Positions 25,326 to 33,335 of a DNA stretch of 37,761 nucleotides are shown piece after piece; the stretch's first letter is position 1; the number at the start of each line of letters is the position of its first letter. The DNA lies in assembly GCA_937893795.1 (NCBI GenBank), contig CALCTH010000380.1:1-37761 (forward strand), given 5' to 3'. The position numbers were made by a program, and so were the translations under genes. This DNA is from an uncultured Myxococcales bacterium (GTDB lineage: Bacteria > Myxococcota_A > Polyangia > Polyangiales > Houyiibacteriaceae). A model generated the notes under the pieces. It did no database searches, was not told the origin of the DNA, and was given only the letters and a program-made list of their open reading frames with translations.

Positions 25326-25540
25326 GTTCCCTCCCTGGATCGCCCAGCTCCCCGCTGGACGGGCCCTGTGTACCAGGGTTGGAATTTTCCGTCAAGAATA
25401 GAATACGAACGAGCATGCCGGCCGGCTCGGCTCGGTCGAGCGAGGCGGTCGCCTCACCCCGTTGTCATGCAGACCCAAGGAGAGGCACGGTCCGGGGGTT
25501 CGCGCTCGGGGCCTGCGGGCTCCGAGGAAGAGAGGGACGG

Positions 25541-25864
25541 ATGAAGATGAACCGGTGGATGACTCGTTGCGCGATCGCGCTCTTCGCTGCGGTGCTGGTC
25601 GCACCGGGCTGCAGCACGGAGGACGCTGCGTCGCTCTGCACGAACACGTGCGGGACGGCGAACGACGCCGAATGCGACGATGGCGGCCCGGACTCGCTCT
25701 TCAGCATCTGCGCGCTCGGCACCGACTGCAACGACTGCGGCCAGCGCTTCTGCAGCAACACCTGCGTCGACGCCGACGATGGCTTCTGCGACGACGGGGG
25801 TCCCGGTGCCGAGTTCTCCATCTGCGAGTTCGGTACCGACTGCAATGACTGCGGCGTGCGCTGA
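25541..25864 (+). CDS. Small lipoprotein with two tandem cysteine-rich repeats
   Basis: Predicted 107 residues. ATG 25541 follows GAGAGGGACGG; a second ATG at 25547 is possible. The signal peptide is MNRWMTRCAIALFAAVLVAPGC, in which APGC is the lipobox. The mature part is essentially two copies of a roughly 37-residue unit: LCTNTCG, then CDDGGPDS, then FSIC, then GTDCNDCGQR; then FCSNTCV, CDDGGPGA, FSIC and GTDCNDCGVR. Each unit has six cysteines and several acidic residues, consistent with a disulfide-bonded, calcium- or metal-binding fold. Similar CDDGG/GTDCxDCG repeats occur widely in myxobacterial proteins. Function unknown. It is convergent with the OYE gene, 38 bases away. Confidence 0.8.
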   Translation: MKMNRWMTRCAIALFAAVLVAPGCSTEDAASLCTNTCGTANDAECDDGGPDSLFSICALGTDCNDCGQRFCSNTCVDADDGFCDDGGPGAEFSICEFGTDCNDCGVR

Positions 25865-25902
25865 CGGGCTGCGTCCAGCCGTTCCGCAGCGCGCGGTGAG
25901 GC

Positions 25903-26988
25903 TCAGAGCGTCGGGTAGTCCGTGTAGCCCTCGGCGCCGGGCGTGTAGAAGAGGTCCATGCGGACCTCGTTGAGCGGCGCGTCCCGCTGGTAGCGCTGCA
26001 GCAGATCCGGGTTGGCGAGGAAGGGACGAGCGAAGGCGACGAGCTCGCCCTTCTTCGCGGCCAGGTCGGCCTCGGCGCGCGCCGCGTCGTAGCCCCCGCT
26101 CAGGATGATCGCGCCACCGGCGAAGCCGTCGCGAATGCGCTGCTTCACGTCGGCCGGCACCTCCGGCGCGCCCATGGCGCTGTGGTCGACGGTGTGGATG
26201 TAGGCGATGCCGAGCGCGCGGAGACCCGCGGCGAGGGCGCCGTACTGGTCGTCGATGCCCTCGAAGGGAGCGAGGTCGTTGAAGACGCCGTAGGGCGAGA
26301 GGCGAATGCCCACGCGGTCGGCGCCGATGGCGTCGGCCGTGCGCCGGGCGACCTCGAGGGCGAAGCGGTTTCGATTCTCGGCCGAGCCGCCCCATCCGTC
26401 GTCGCGCTGGTTCGTTCTCGGGTTGAGGAACTGGTTGACGAGGTAGCCGTTGGCGCCGTGGATCTCCACGCCGTCGAAGCCCGCGCGGACGGCGTTCTGG
26501 GCCGCGCTCACGAACTCCTCGATGGCGCTCTCGACGTCGTCGCCGCTCATCGCCCGGGGTGTGGGATGCGGCTGCGGTCCTTCCTGGTCCGTGTACATCT
26601 CGCCGGGTGCGACGATGGCCGAAGGCGCAACGATCTCGGCGCCCTCGGGGAGGTTCAGGGCGTGCCCGATGCGCCCCACGTGCATCAGCTGGGCGAAGAT
26701 GGCGGCGCCCTCCTCGTGCACGGCGTCCGTGACGAGGCGCCAGCCCTCGACCTGGGCGTCGCTGAAGAGGCCCGGGATGCGCGGGTAGCCGAGGCCGTTG
26801 GGGCTCGGCGACGTGCCTTCGGTGATGATCAGCCCGGCGCCGGCGCGCTGCCGATAATACGTGGCCATGAGCTCGTTCGGCACCGACCCGAGGGCCCGTG
26901 AGCGCGTCATGGGCGCCACGACGGCGCGGTTCTTCAGGGTGAGGCGGCCCAGGGTCGCGGGCGAGAGGAGGTGCTCGAGCTGGGGCAT
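25903..26988 (-). CDS. Old Yellow Enzyme family ene-reductase (NemA-like alkene reductase)
   Basis: Predicted 361 residues, the normal OYE size. It is an FMN- and NAD(P)H-dependent reductase of activated C=C bonds (enones, N-ethylmaleimide, nitro compounds). Visible motifs: LKNRAVVAPMTRSRA near the N-terminus, GLIITEGTSPSPNG, FAQLMHVGRIGH, the substrate-binding pair in EIHGANGYL (His177, Asn180) with Tyr182 as likely proton donor, then NPRTNQRDDGWGGS, and the FMN phosphate region GGAIILSGGY plus FARPFLANPDL. ATG 26988 has AAAGGA upstream; the frame extends further but overlaps the next gene. The 59-base gap to the deoxyribosyltransferase-like gene upstream suggests co-transcription. It could serve in detoxification; the physiological substrate is unknown. 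Confidence 0.93.
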   Translation of the reverse strand: MPQLEHLLSPATLGRLTLKNRAVVAPMTRSRALGSVPNELMATYYRQRAGAGLIITEGTSPSPNGLGYPRIPGLFSDAQVEGWRLVTDAVHEEGAAIFAQLMHVGRIGHALNLPEGAEIVAPSAIVAPGEMYTDQEGPQPHPTPRAMSGDDVESAIEEFVSAAQNAVRAGFDGVEIHGANGYLVNQFLNPRTNQRDDGWGGSAENRNRFALEVARRTADAIGADRVGIRLSPYGVFNDLAPFEGIDDQYGALAAGLRALGIAYIHTVDHSAMGAPEVPADVKQRIRDGFAGGAIILSGGYDAARAEADLAAKKGELVAFARPFLANPDLLQRYQRDAPLNEVRMDLFYTPGAEGYTDYPTL

Positions 26989-27047
26989 GGCGTGTCGTCC
27001 TTTGCCGCTCTGACGCAGCGGCCGCCCCGGCGTGACCTGGGAGTTGC

Positions 27048-27527
27048 TCAGCCCGCGAGACGAGCCCGCACCGCGGCGAGGAGCGCGTCCAGCGTCGGCA
27101 CCTGGGCGATGCCGTAGCGGGCGCACACAACGTCCACGTTGCCCTTGCGCCAGTAGCCCTCGGGACAGCACACGACGACGCCCTCGTGTCGGGCTACGAG
27201 GCCGAGCTCCATCAGGCTGATGGGCGCGCGCGTATTCGGAGCCAGATACATGGCGACGAGCGAGGCGTGCTCGAGGCCCGTGAGCTCCCACTCGACCTGT
27301 CCGCGGAACTGGGGGTCCGCGAGCTCCTGCTTCCAGCTCGAATCCCAATCCGGTCGCCGCGGGTTGAGCACGTCGACGTCGAGGTCGACGAGGCCCTCCG
27401 TCAGCCATCGCTGCCAGTCCGGCGCCTCCCCCATGTCGATGGAGCCTGCGAGGAAGACGCTCGGGGCGTCCCGGGGCGTCCAAGCATGGGGTGGAACGAA
27501 GCTCCGCACGTGTCCATTCTCCGCCAT
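27048..27527 (-). CDS. Nucleoside 2-deoxyribosyltransferase-like protein
   Basis: Predicted 159 residues, matching the small Nuc_deoxyri_tr2 type. Motifs: SVFLAGSIDMGEAPDWQRW at the start, VLNPRRPDWD, then QVEWELTGLEHASLVAMYL, then NTRAPISLMELGL (the Glu is the likely catalytic nucleophile of the family), and VVVCCPEGYWRKGNVDVVC. Such enzymes cleave or transfer N-glycosidic bonds of deoxynucleosides; many family members are uncharacterised and may act on modified nucleotides. ATG 27527 is taken as start, but no clear ribosome-binding site is present and the open frame runs to 27683. It is upstream of, and likely transcribed with, the OYE gene. The 232 bases beyond it (27528-27759) hold no supported gene. 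Confidence 0.85.
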   Translation of the reverse strand: MAENGHVRSFVPPHAWTPRDAPSVFLAGSIDMGEAPDWQRWLTEGLVDLDVDVLNPRRPDWDSSWKQELADPQFRGQVEWELTGLEHASLVAMYLAPNTRAPISLMELGLVARHEGVVVCCPEGYWRKGNVDVVCARYGIAQVPTLDALLAAVRARLAG

Positions 27528-27759
27528 GTGAGGCGCGCCGTGAACCAACGATTCGCCCGCGTGACGAAGCCGCGCTTGTCTGGGCCGGCATGCTCCGGAC
27601 AGATTCCGGCGCGTGCCCGACCAGCAGCACCCGGACGGCGGGCGCCTCGAAGTGCCCGCCCCCGAAGCCGACGTGGGTCCCACCGAAACGGTCTCCGGTC
27701 CTCGAGCGGAGCCGCCCGCACGGTGACTCGTCTTTGGAGGAGCGCAGCGAGAGGACGGC

Positions 27760-28347
27760 TCACGGCCACACCATGCTCAGCGCGAGGCGGAGGTCCTCCG
27801 GGCCGTCGATGCCGGCGCGGTTGCCAACGGGGCTGAAGCGGAGCCCGCACGCGAGGGCGGCCTCGTGGTCCCAGCTGCCGTCGCCGAGGTAGGCGCCGTC
27901 GCGGCCCGGAAGCTGCGCGGCGGCGTACGCGAGGAGGGCGGCCCGGTCCTCTCCCGACTCCGAGGTGGCGAGGAGCGCGACGTCGCTTCCCAACACCGCG
28001 AGCTTCCGGCGGGCGACGCGCGCGAAGCCGCCGGTGGCCACGCCGTGAGGTACACCCGCCGCGCGTAGCGCGTGGAGCGCCGCGAGCGCGCCCGGGCGGG
28101 GCGGAGGCGGATCCGCGAGGAGCGCCCGCTGCCACCGGCGTTCATGGGCCCGCGCGATGGCCTCGATGGCTGCCGGCCCGATCCCGAGCGCTGTCAGGAT
28201 CGCGTGATCCGTCGATGCGCCGAGCGCGGCCCAGTCGGTCGTAGAGAGGGAACGGCCCAGCACCTCGGCGAAGGCCGCCGCGAAGAAGGCGTCCTCCCGC
28301 GGGCTCGTCAGTAGGAGGGTGTCGTCGAGGTCGAAGAGCACGAACAT
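27760..28347 (-). CDS. HAD-superfamily hydrolase
   Basis: Predicted 195 residues. The nucleophile motif FDLDDTLL (Asp6, Asp8) starts at residue 5, a helical cap follows, then VATGGFARVARRKL (motif II/III region) and YLGDGSWDHEAALACG (motif IV, metal-binding Asp). It would dephosphorylate a small molecule, or act as a phosphoglycolate-phosphatase-like enzyme; the substrate is unknown. I chose ATG 28347 because HAD proteins usually begin right at motif I and GGAA sits 6 bases upstream. The ATG at 28359, four codons earlier, is the alternative. The gene is on the same strand as the propeller lipoprotein upstream (28399), about 50 bases away. Confidence 0.88.
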   Translation of the reverse strand: MFVLFDLDDTLLLTSPREDAFFAAAFAEVLGRSLSTTDWAALGASTDHAILTALGIGPAAIEAIARAHERRWQRALLADPPPPRPGALAALHALRAAGVPHGVATGGFARVARRKLAVLGSDVALLATSESGEDRAALLAYAAAQLPGRDGAYLGDGSWDHEAALACGLRFSPVGNRAGIDGPEDLRLALSMVWP

Positions 28348-28398
28348 CGCGTGTTCCATGCCTGCCGTTCACGCGAGGCCCCGCGAGCCCGCCGCGGC

Positions 28399-30810
28399 TC
28401 AGTCCGGGAAGTCGAGGCGTCCGATGGCGAAGGAGGTCGTGCCGCCAAAGCGCGTGAAGACGCCGCCGGTGTAGAGAGCGCCGTCGTACACGGCCATGGC
28501 CTGCACCAGGTCGCCGGGCTGGTCGCCGACGGCGGTCCAGCTTCGTCCGTCGAAGCGGAGGAGCAGATCGCTCGCGAAGGTTCCGTCGCCGCGCTCGAAG
28601 ATGCCGGCGGCGAAGAGGCCACCGCCCACGGAGGTCAGCTTGCCCGCGAAGACGCCGGCGGGCGCTCCCACGGCTTCGAAGCTCCCGCCCGCGAGGCGCA
28701 CCACGTTCGGAGCCGCCGTGCCCCCGCCGGTCCGGTCGAACCATCCGCTCACGAAGAGCGCACCCTCGTGAAAGATGGCGTCCTCGACGAGCTGGTCGGC
28801 CTCGAGGCCGTCGCCCACCGGCTCCCAGGTGCCCTCGCGGAGCCGCGCGATGCCGTTGGCGCGCACGCCGTCGATGCGCGCGAAGTTGCCCGTCACGATG
28901 AGCGAGCCGTCGGCCGGGTCGACCACCACGCTCCGAAGCTCCCCGGCGAAGGCCCCCTCGACCGAGGTGGCGAGGGCTTCCCAGGCGGTGCCGTCCCATC
29001 GCGCCGCAGCGACGGCGGCGCTGCCGTCGCGCAGCCGGTCGAAGAGCCCCACGGCCACGAGGCTGCCGTCGTCCTGGAGCGCCAGATCCGTGACCGAGCC
29101 CGAGGGCCCGCGGCCGAGCGGCGTCCAGCTCTCGCCGTCGAACACGTGCACGCCGCCCATACCGCGGTCTTCCTGCAGACCCGCGACCACGAGCGGGCCC
29201 GTGCCGTCACCGAAGTCGCCGCGCAGGCCTGCGCTCCCGTCGCCGCGGCGGCGCTCCGTCGCCAGGAGCGAAGCGACACCGCCGGCCAGGCCTTCGCCGA
29301 GCGCCTGCCAGCCCCCCGAGACGAGCTGCGCGACGTTGCGCGCCTCGACGTCACCCGCGACGTCGAAAGAGCCACCGACGTAGAGGCCGCAGGTTCCCTC
29401 GGAGGCGAGCGCCTGGACCGCGCCGTTGATGCCGCCGATGTAGCCCGGCGACTGCTCGCGGAGCGGCTCCCACTCTTCCCCGTCCCACTTCGCGACGCCG
29501 AAGGTGGTTCGGCCACCCGCGAAGGAGAACTGCCCGCCGAAGTAGAGGGAGCCGTCGGGCATGGCCACGGAATCCCGCACGTTGACGCTCTCGAGGCCGA
29601 CGCCGAAGCCGGTCTTGGGCAGGCCGCCGCCCATCCCGTCCCAGCGCGTGCCGTCCCAGCGCGCGACGTCCACGGCGGGCACGCTTCCGGCGCGGATGAA
29701 GCGGCCGCCGGCGTGGATTTCGCCCGCCGCAACCAGCACGGTCTCGACGTAGCCGAAGCCGAAGGAGGCGGCGACGCCGCCCCCCACGTACTCCCAGCCG
29801 CTCCCCGTCCAGCGGGCGATGCTGCCGGAGACGTCGCCGTCCTCGAGCGCGAAGTGACCACCCGCGATCAGGCTGCCGTCGTCGTCCCGGGCCAGGCTGT
29901 TCACCATGAAGAAGGGCCGCAGCGAGCGGGCCTCCCAGGAGCCGCCGACGAGACAGGCGACGCCGTCGGTCTCCAGGGCCCCGACGGCCCCGAAGAGCCC
30001 GCCCACGCAGATGCCACGCTCGTCGGCGAGCACCGCCTCGATACCACCGTCCACGCCGTCCGGGTGAACCGCGTTGAAGGCGGTCCCGTCCCAGCGCGCG
30101 AGGCTCGCGGCCGCGATGCCGCCGATGGCGTCGAAGGCCCCGGCCACGAGCAGCTCACCCGACACGTCCGTCTCGAGCACGCCCGCGGCCGGCGGCAGCG
30201 TGGCCATCTCCTCCCAGCGGGTCCCGTCCCAGCGGCTGAGCACGCGCGCGATCTCGCCCGTGAAGGGGTCGAAGGGGCCCTGCCAGAGCGCGTGCAGCTG
30301 GCCGGAGCCGTCGACGGCGAGGTCGAAGACCATGCCCGGGAGCCCGTCACCGAGGGCGCGGAAGCGGAGGCCGTCCCAGGCCACGACGTTCATGATCTCG
30401 AGGCTGCCAGCCCCGCGGAGCTCACCGCCGATCACGACCTCGCCGCTCGGTAGTCCGACCAGCGTCTCGACGGGTCCGACGACGCCGGGGAGCGTGAAGC
30501 CATCGCTCCAGCTGCCGGCGCTCGTGTCGGCCGGAGGCGCGCTCTCGAGGCAGACCGGCGTCGTGGGACCGCCGGCGTCCGGCGCCATGTCGACGCCCAT
30601 GTCGTCCGGGCCGAGGTCCTCCCCGGCGTCGGGCTCCGGCATGCCGGCCTCGGCGTCGGGCAGGGCCATGTCGAGCACGTCCGCGTCGGGCATGGCTATG
30701 CCCGAGTCCATGGTGCCGTCCATGCGCGAGCCACCGTCGGAGCAGGCGACACCAAAAAGGCAAAGCGCAACGCCGAAGCGCGTCGCCTTCGCGTGAAAGA
30801 CCCTACGCAT
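28399..30810 (-). CDS. Large beta-propeller lipoprotein (WDG repeats)
   Basis: Predicted 803 residues. GAGGT 5 bases before ATG 30810 fixes the start. The signal peptide has a basic head (MRRVFHAKATR), a core (FGVALCLFGV) and a VACS lipobox (Cys23). A long Asp/Pro/Met-rich linker follows (about 25-85). The rest (about 90-803) is a chain of repeats of about 40-50 residues with the pattern VARWDGTRWDGMGGGL and VGGSF or GGRF, as in delta-60, Rax2-like and other surface propellers. Two cysteines are kept in the repeats. Function unknown; probably an outer-membrane surface adhesin or receptor. It is divergent from the DUF4423-type regulator, with inverted repeats between. Confidence 0.88.
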   Translation of the reverse strand: MRRVFHAKATRFGVALCLFGVACSDGGSRMDGTMDSGIAMPDADVLDMALPDAEAGMPEPDAGEDLGPDDMGVDMAPDAGGPTTPVCLESAPPADTSAGSWSDGFTLPGVVGPVETLVGLPSGEVVIGGELRGAGSLEIMNVVAWDGLRFRALGDGLPGMVFDLAVDGSGQLHALWQGPFDPFTGEIARVLSRWDGTRWEEMATLPPAAGVLETDVSGELLVAGAFDAIGGIAAASLARWDGTAFNAVHPDGVDGGIEAVLADERGICVGGLFGAVGALETDGVACLVGGSWEARSLRPFFMVNSLARDDDGSLIAGGHFALEDGDVSGSIARWTGSGWEYVGGGVAASFGFGYVETVLVAAGEIHAGGRFIRAGSVPAVDVARWDGTRWDGMGGGLPKTGFGVGLESVNVRDSVAMPDGSLYFGGQFSFAGGRTTFGVAKWDGEEWEPLREQSPGYIGGINGAVQALASEGTCGLYVGGSFDVAGDVEARNVAQLVSGGWQALGEGLAGGVASLLATERRRGDGSAGLRGDFGDGTGPLVVAGLQEDRGMGGVHVFDGESWTPLGRGPSGSVTDLALQDDGSLVAVGLFDRLRDGSAAVAAARWDGTAWEALATSVEGAFAGELRSVVVDPADGSLIVTGNFARIDGVRANGIARLREGTWEPVGDGLEADQLVEDAIFHEGALFVSGWFDRTGGGTAAPNVVRLAGGSFEAVGAPAGVFAGKLTSVGGGLFAAGIFERGDGTFASDLLLRFDGRSWTAVGDQPGDLVQAMAVYDGALYTGGVFTRFGGTTSFAIGRLDFPD

Positions 30811-30914
30811 GAATCACCTCACTCCCAACGTACAACGCTCACATTGACAGAGAAGATTCGTGCTGGCGACACCGAGAAGGTCTTATTCACTCCCCAGCAA
30901 AGAGCGTGACGGAA

Positions 30915-30927
30915 GGGCGAATCGCCC
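30915..30927. promoter_or_regulatory. Perfect 6-1-6 inverted repeat between divergent genes
   Basis: GGGCGA-A-TCGCCC lies in the 237-base divergent gap between the propeller lipoprotein gene and the DUF4423-type regulator. It is a possible operator for that regulator. The gap is clearly more AT-rich than the surroundings, as promoters often are. Confidence 0.3.
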
Positions 30928-30954
30928 ATGAAATGATGGCTTCGCGAGCATGCT

Positions 30955-30965
30955 ATATGCCATAT
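30955..30965. promoter_or_regulatory. AT-rich 5-1-5 palindrome upstream of the DUF4423-type regulator
   Basis: ATATG-C-CATAT lies about 83 bases before the regulator start, inside TGCTATATGCCATATTTGCA. TATATG or CATATT could serve as a -10 element, but no matching -35 box is obvious. It could be an operator or a promoter core; two helix-turn-helix units in the adjacent protein make autoregulation plausible. Confidence 0.3.
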
Positions 30966-31047
30966 TTGCACCATCGACGAGCGCGACGGGGTGAAGGTTT
31001 CTCGCCGACGTGGGACCGGGAGTGCGGAACTCGTGAGGTGAATGCGA

Positions 31048-32055
31048 ATGGTGAAGGCCGTGGAAGAGGGGATGGACTACGAAGCGCTCGCGAGCGACTT
31101 TCTGCGCGCGCTGCGCGGAAAGCGATCACAGGCGAGCTTCAACCGGCGCCTTGGAAAGCGAAGCAACGTCGCCTACCGCTGGGAGGCGGGTCTTCGCTAT
31201 CCGACGGCTGCGGAGACCATGTACGTGGCCTCCCGTATGGGGAACGACCCGGTCGCCGCGCTCCGCCGCTTTCACGCGATGCATCTCGCCGGTCGCGCCT
31301 TCGCGGGCGCTGCGGACGACCCGACGAACCTCGCGTCGATGCTCGCGGCGCTCCGCGGGGATCTGCCCATGGCCGAGCTCGCGCGGCGCTGCGGGCGCAG
31401 CCGGCACACGGTGGCGCGGTGGCTCAGCGGCGAGACCCGGGTGCGGCTGCCCGACTTCTTTCGCGTGCTGCAGGAGGGAAGTCGAAGCCTCCTCACCTTC
31501 CTCGCGTGCTTCCTCTCTCCGGCGGTGCTGCCGAGCGCGCGGGACGAGTGGGCGCGCGTGCAGGCCATCGGCGACGAGATCCGCGACACGCCCGAGGCGC
31601 TCCTCCTCTTCGTCGCGATGGGCCTCGAGAGCTACCGGCAGCTGAGCCGGCACGAGCCCGGCTTTCTCGGAGCCCACGTCGGGCTCACGCCGGAGCGGGA
31701 GGCGGCCGCGCTCGCCGTGCTCTCCCGGGCCAAGGTCATTCGCTGGAACGGTCGTCGCTGGGTCCTCGACCGCACCGAGGAGCTCGATACGCGGCGCTAC
31801 CCGGACATGTACGTGCCGCTGAAGCGCTACTTCGCCCAGCTCGCCCTCGAGCGCCTCGACCACGTCGAGGCCGATCGCTTCAGCTGGGTGCTCCTGGGCC
31901 TCGACGAAGCCGGATTGAAGGAGCTTCGCGAGGCGCAGCGCGCCTTTCACGATCGCCTGCGTGACCTCGGCGCCCGCAACCGTCGCGTCGAGCACATCGC
32001 GCTCGTGAACATGCAGGCCATCCCGCTACGCCTCGGCGACGGGCCCGGCGCCTGA
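31048..32055 (+). CDS. DUF4423/TIGR02147-type transcriptional regulator with two HTH regions
   Basis: Predicted 335 residues. The first 65 residues include one helix-turn-helix-like segment (ASFNRRLGKRSNVAYRWEAG), and residues about 95-145 a second (MAELARRCGRSRHTVARWLSG), both XRE-like. The C-terminal part (about 150-335) fits the DUF4423/TIGR02147 pattern: winged-helix-like segment EREAAALAVLSRAKVI, then KRYFAQLALERLDHVEADRF, then LRDLGARNRRVEHIALVNMQAIPL. Members are regulators common in Fibrobacter and myxobacteria. ATG 31048 is preferred because GAGGTGA is 6-8 bases away; ATG 31042 is too close to it. It is divergent from the propeller lipoprotein and may control it. Confidence 0.82.
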   Translation: MVKAVEEGMDYEALASDFLRALRGKRSQASFNRRLGKRSNVAYRWEAGLRYPTAAETMYVASRMGNDPVAALRRFHAMHLAGRAFAGAADDPTNLASMLAALRGDLPMAELARRCGRSRHTVARWLSGETRVRLPDFFRVLQEGSRSLLTFLACFLSPAVLPSARDEWARVQAIGDEIRDTPEALLLFVAMGLESYRQLSRHEPGFLGAHVGLTPEREAAALAVLSRAKVIRWNGRRWVLDRTEELDTRRYPDMYVPLKRYFAQLALERLDHVEADRFSWVLLGLDEAGLKELREAQRAFHDRLRDLGARNRRVEHIALVNMQAIPLRLGDGPGA

Positions 32056-32068
32056 GGAGGTTCGCCAG

Positions 32069-32647
32069 CTAGGCCGGGGGAAGGGGCAGCGCGCCGCGCG
32101 CGTGGGCCTCCGCGAGGAGGCCGTGCACGGCGCGGCGCCGTCTCACATGATGCCAGCGCAGGTGGCCCCATCGCGGGTCCTTCTGGAGCCGGCCGAACTC
32201 GGCTCGGTAATGCGCGTGCTTCACGAAGCTCCACGCGACCACCGAGGTCTCCGGGTCGAGGCTTAAGAGGTTGCGCGCGTCTTCGCGGTTGCCGTTCCAG
32301 AGCTCTTCGCGCGTCACCACCCGCCGAAGGGAGCGCCACGCGCAGCTGGCGGTGGTCAGGGCCCGCGGAAGGTCGCGCCACCCGCTGCAGTCCGCCGCGG
32401 GCCAGATCCGCGCGCGATGCATCGCGTAGGTCCCATCGATGACCCAGCGCGAGGCCGCCGCCGCGAATTCGTCGATGTGCGCGTCGACCTCGTCGTCCGG
32501 CGCCTGTCGCCAGCCCGCCTGGTGCCGCAACCGATCGAGCTCGAGATGGGCATAGCCGAGCTCCGAGAGCCGCCGCGCGAAGGTCGACTTCCCGGCGCCC
32601 GAAATCCCCACGACCGCCACGCGCTCGGCGAAGGCCGCCTCCGGCAC
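32069..32647 (-). CDS. P-loop kinase-like protein (FlaR/adenylate-kinase-like)
   Basis: Predicted 192 residues. A Walker A motif GISGAGKST lies at 14-22, followed by FARRLSELGYAHLELDRL, then HIDEFAAAASRWVIDG and NGNREDARNLL, as in the FlaR-type topology-modulation proteins, which are really small nucleoside/nucleotide-kinase-like ATPases. The segment where strand and Walker B would be expected (WPAADCSGWRDLPR) is unusual in having Cys-Ser-Gly-Trp, so catalytic competence is not certain. GTG 32647 is chosen: GGGGGTGA sits 8 bases upstream. The frame opens at 32722 but overlaps the preceding gene. It starts 16 bases after the stop of that PEGA-like gene, so the two are probably one operon. Confidence 0.78.
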   Translation of the reverse strand: MPEAAFAERVAVVGISGAGKSTFARRLSELGYAHLELDRLRHQAGWRQAPDDEVDAHIDEFAAAASRWVIDGTYAMHRARIWPAADCSGWRDLPRALTTASCAWRSLRRVVTREELWNGNREDARNLLSLDPETSVVAWSFVKHAHYRAEFGRLQKDPRWGHLRWHHVRRRRAVHGLLAEAHARGALPLPPA

Positions 32648-32663
32648 GGCTCGTATCACCCCC

Positions 32664-33209
32664 TCAGAAGTCGTACCCGATGGCGTGGAGCACGTCGTCG
32701 GGCGCCGCGGAGAGCAGCGCACAGGGGATCTCCCACATCAGGAAGACGTCGTTTCCGTCCCGGATGGAGTTCGGCAGGGACTCCTCGCTGAAGTACATGG
32801 CGCCGCCCACTTCGATGGGACCCGTCGCCGGGAAGCGGTCGTCGACCGAGGGCAGGCCCTCGAAGCCCTCGTAGTAGGCCCGGGCGTCGATCTTCACCCA
32901 GCATTGCTCCGGCGTGGCGGGGACGAGCTGCTCGTAGAAGCCGCTCTCCACCTCGACGGTGTGGGTGGTCGACGCGCCGTCTGCCGTCTCGATGGTCACC
33001 GAGTGGCTCCCCTGGGGCAGCTTCGTCTCGAAGTGCTGGCCGGGGCCGAGGTTGTTCGGGAGCTGCCCGTCGAGGCGCACAGTGACGCCCTGCGCGTCGG
33101 GTGCGTGCACGTGGAGCGTTCCCTCGCCCGCCGTGTACCGGTAGCCCATCGAGCCGCCGACGAAGAGCACGGCGATGCCGGCCACGGCCATTCGAATCTT
33201 CCTGAGCAT
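32664..33209 (-). CDS. Exported PEGA-like domain protein
   Basis: Predicted 181 residues. It has an N-terminal hydrophobic segment (MAVAGIAVLFVGGSMGY), so it is secreted or membrane-anchored. Residues about 32-92 form a compact beta unit resembling PEGA or carbohydrate-binding-like domains: LHVHAPDAQGVTVRLDGQL, then LPQGSHSVTIETADG. The C-terminal half is unassigned with two cysteines. ATG 33209 has GGAGG 6 bases upstream. No lipobox is obvious, so a membrane anchor is more likely. It precedes the P-loop kinase gene and is divergent from the membrane zinc-ribbon gene. Confidence 0.68.
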   Translation of the reverse strand: MLRKIRMAVAGIAVLFVGGSMGYRYTAGEGTLHVHAPDAQGVTVRLDGQLPNNLGPGQHFETKLPQGSHSVTIETADGASTTHTVEVESGFYEQLVPATPEQCWVKIDARAYYEGFEGLPSVDDRFPATGPIEVGGAMYFSEESLPNSIRDGNDVFLMWEIPCALLSAAPDDVLHAIGYDF

Positions 33210-33335
33210 CGTCTTCCTCCCGCGGCGCGCTGAGCGCCATACCGTTCGTGCTGCGCCTACCGGGAGCGAGGGTCGCAGGTCAAGAGAGAAGGGTCCGTTG
33301 TCGGGGACCCCGTAGATGCGTCAGTCTCGGGAGCC

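Noticed and set aside
27528-27759. Possible small gene between the deoxyribosyltransferase-like and HAD genes (frame with VLLVGHAPE)
   Set aside because: No start signal, no conserved domain and only a short plausible stretch; could be a remnant but cannot be supported.
28351-30453. 700-residue plus-strand frame antisense to the propeller lipoprotein
   Set aside because: No motif or start signal; the minus-strand frame has lipobox, strong ribosome-binding site and regular repeats.
30844-30849. TTGACA as a -35 box
   Set aside because: No -10-like hexamer 16-18 bases downstream on the plus strand (GCGACA there).
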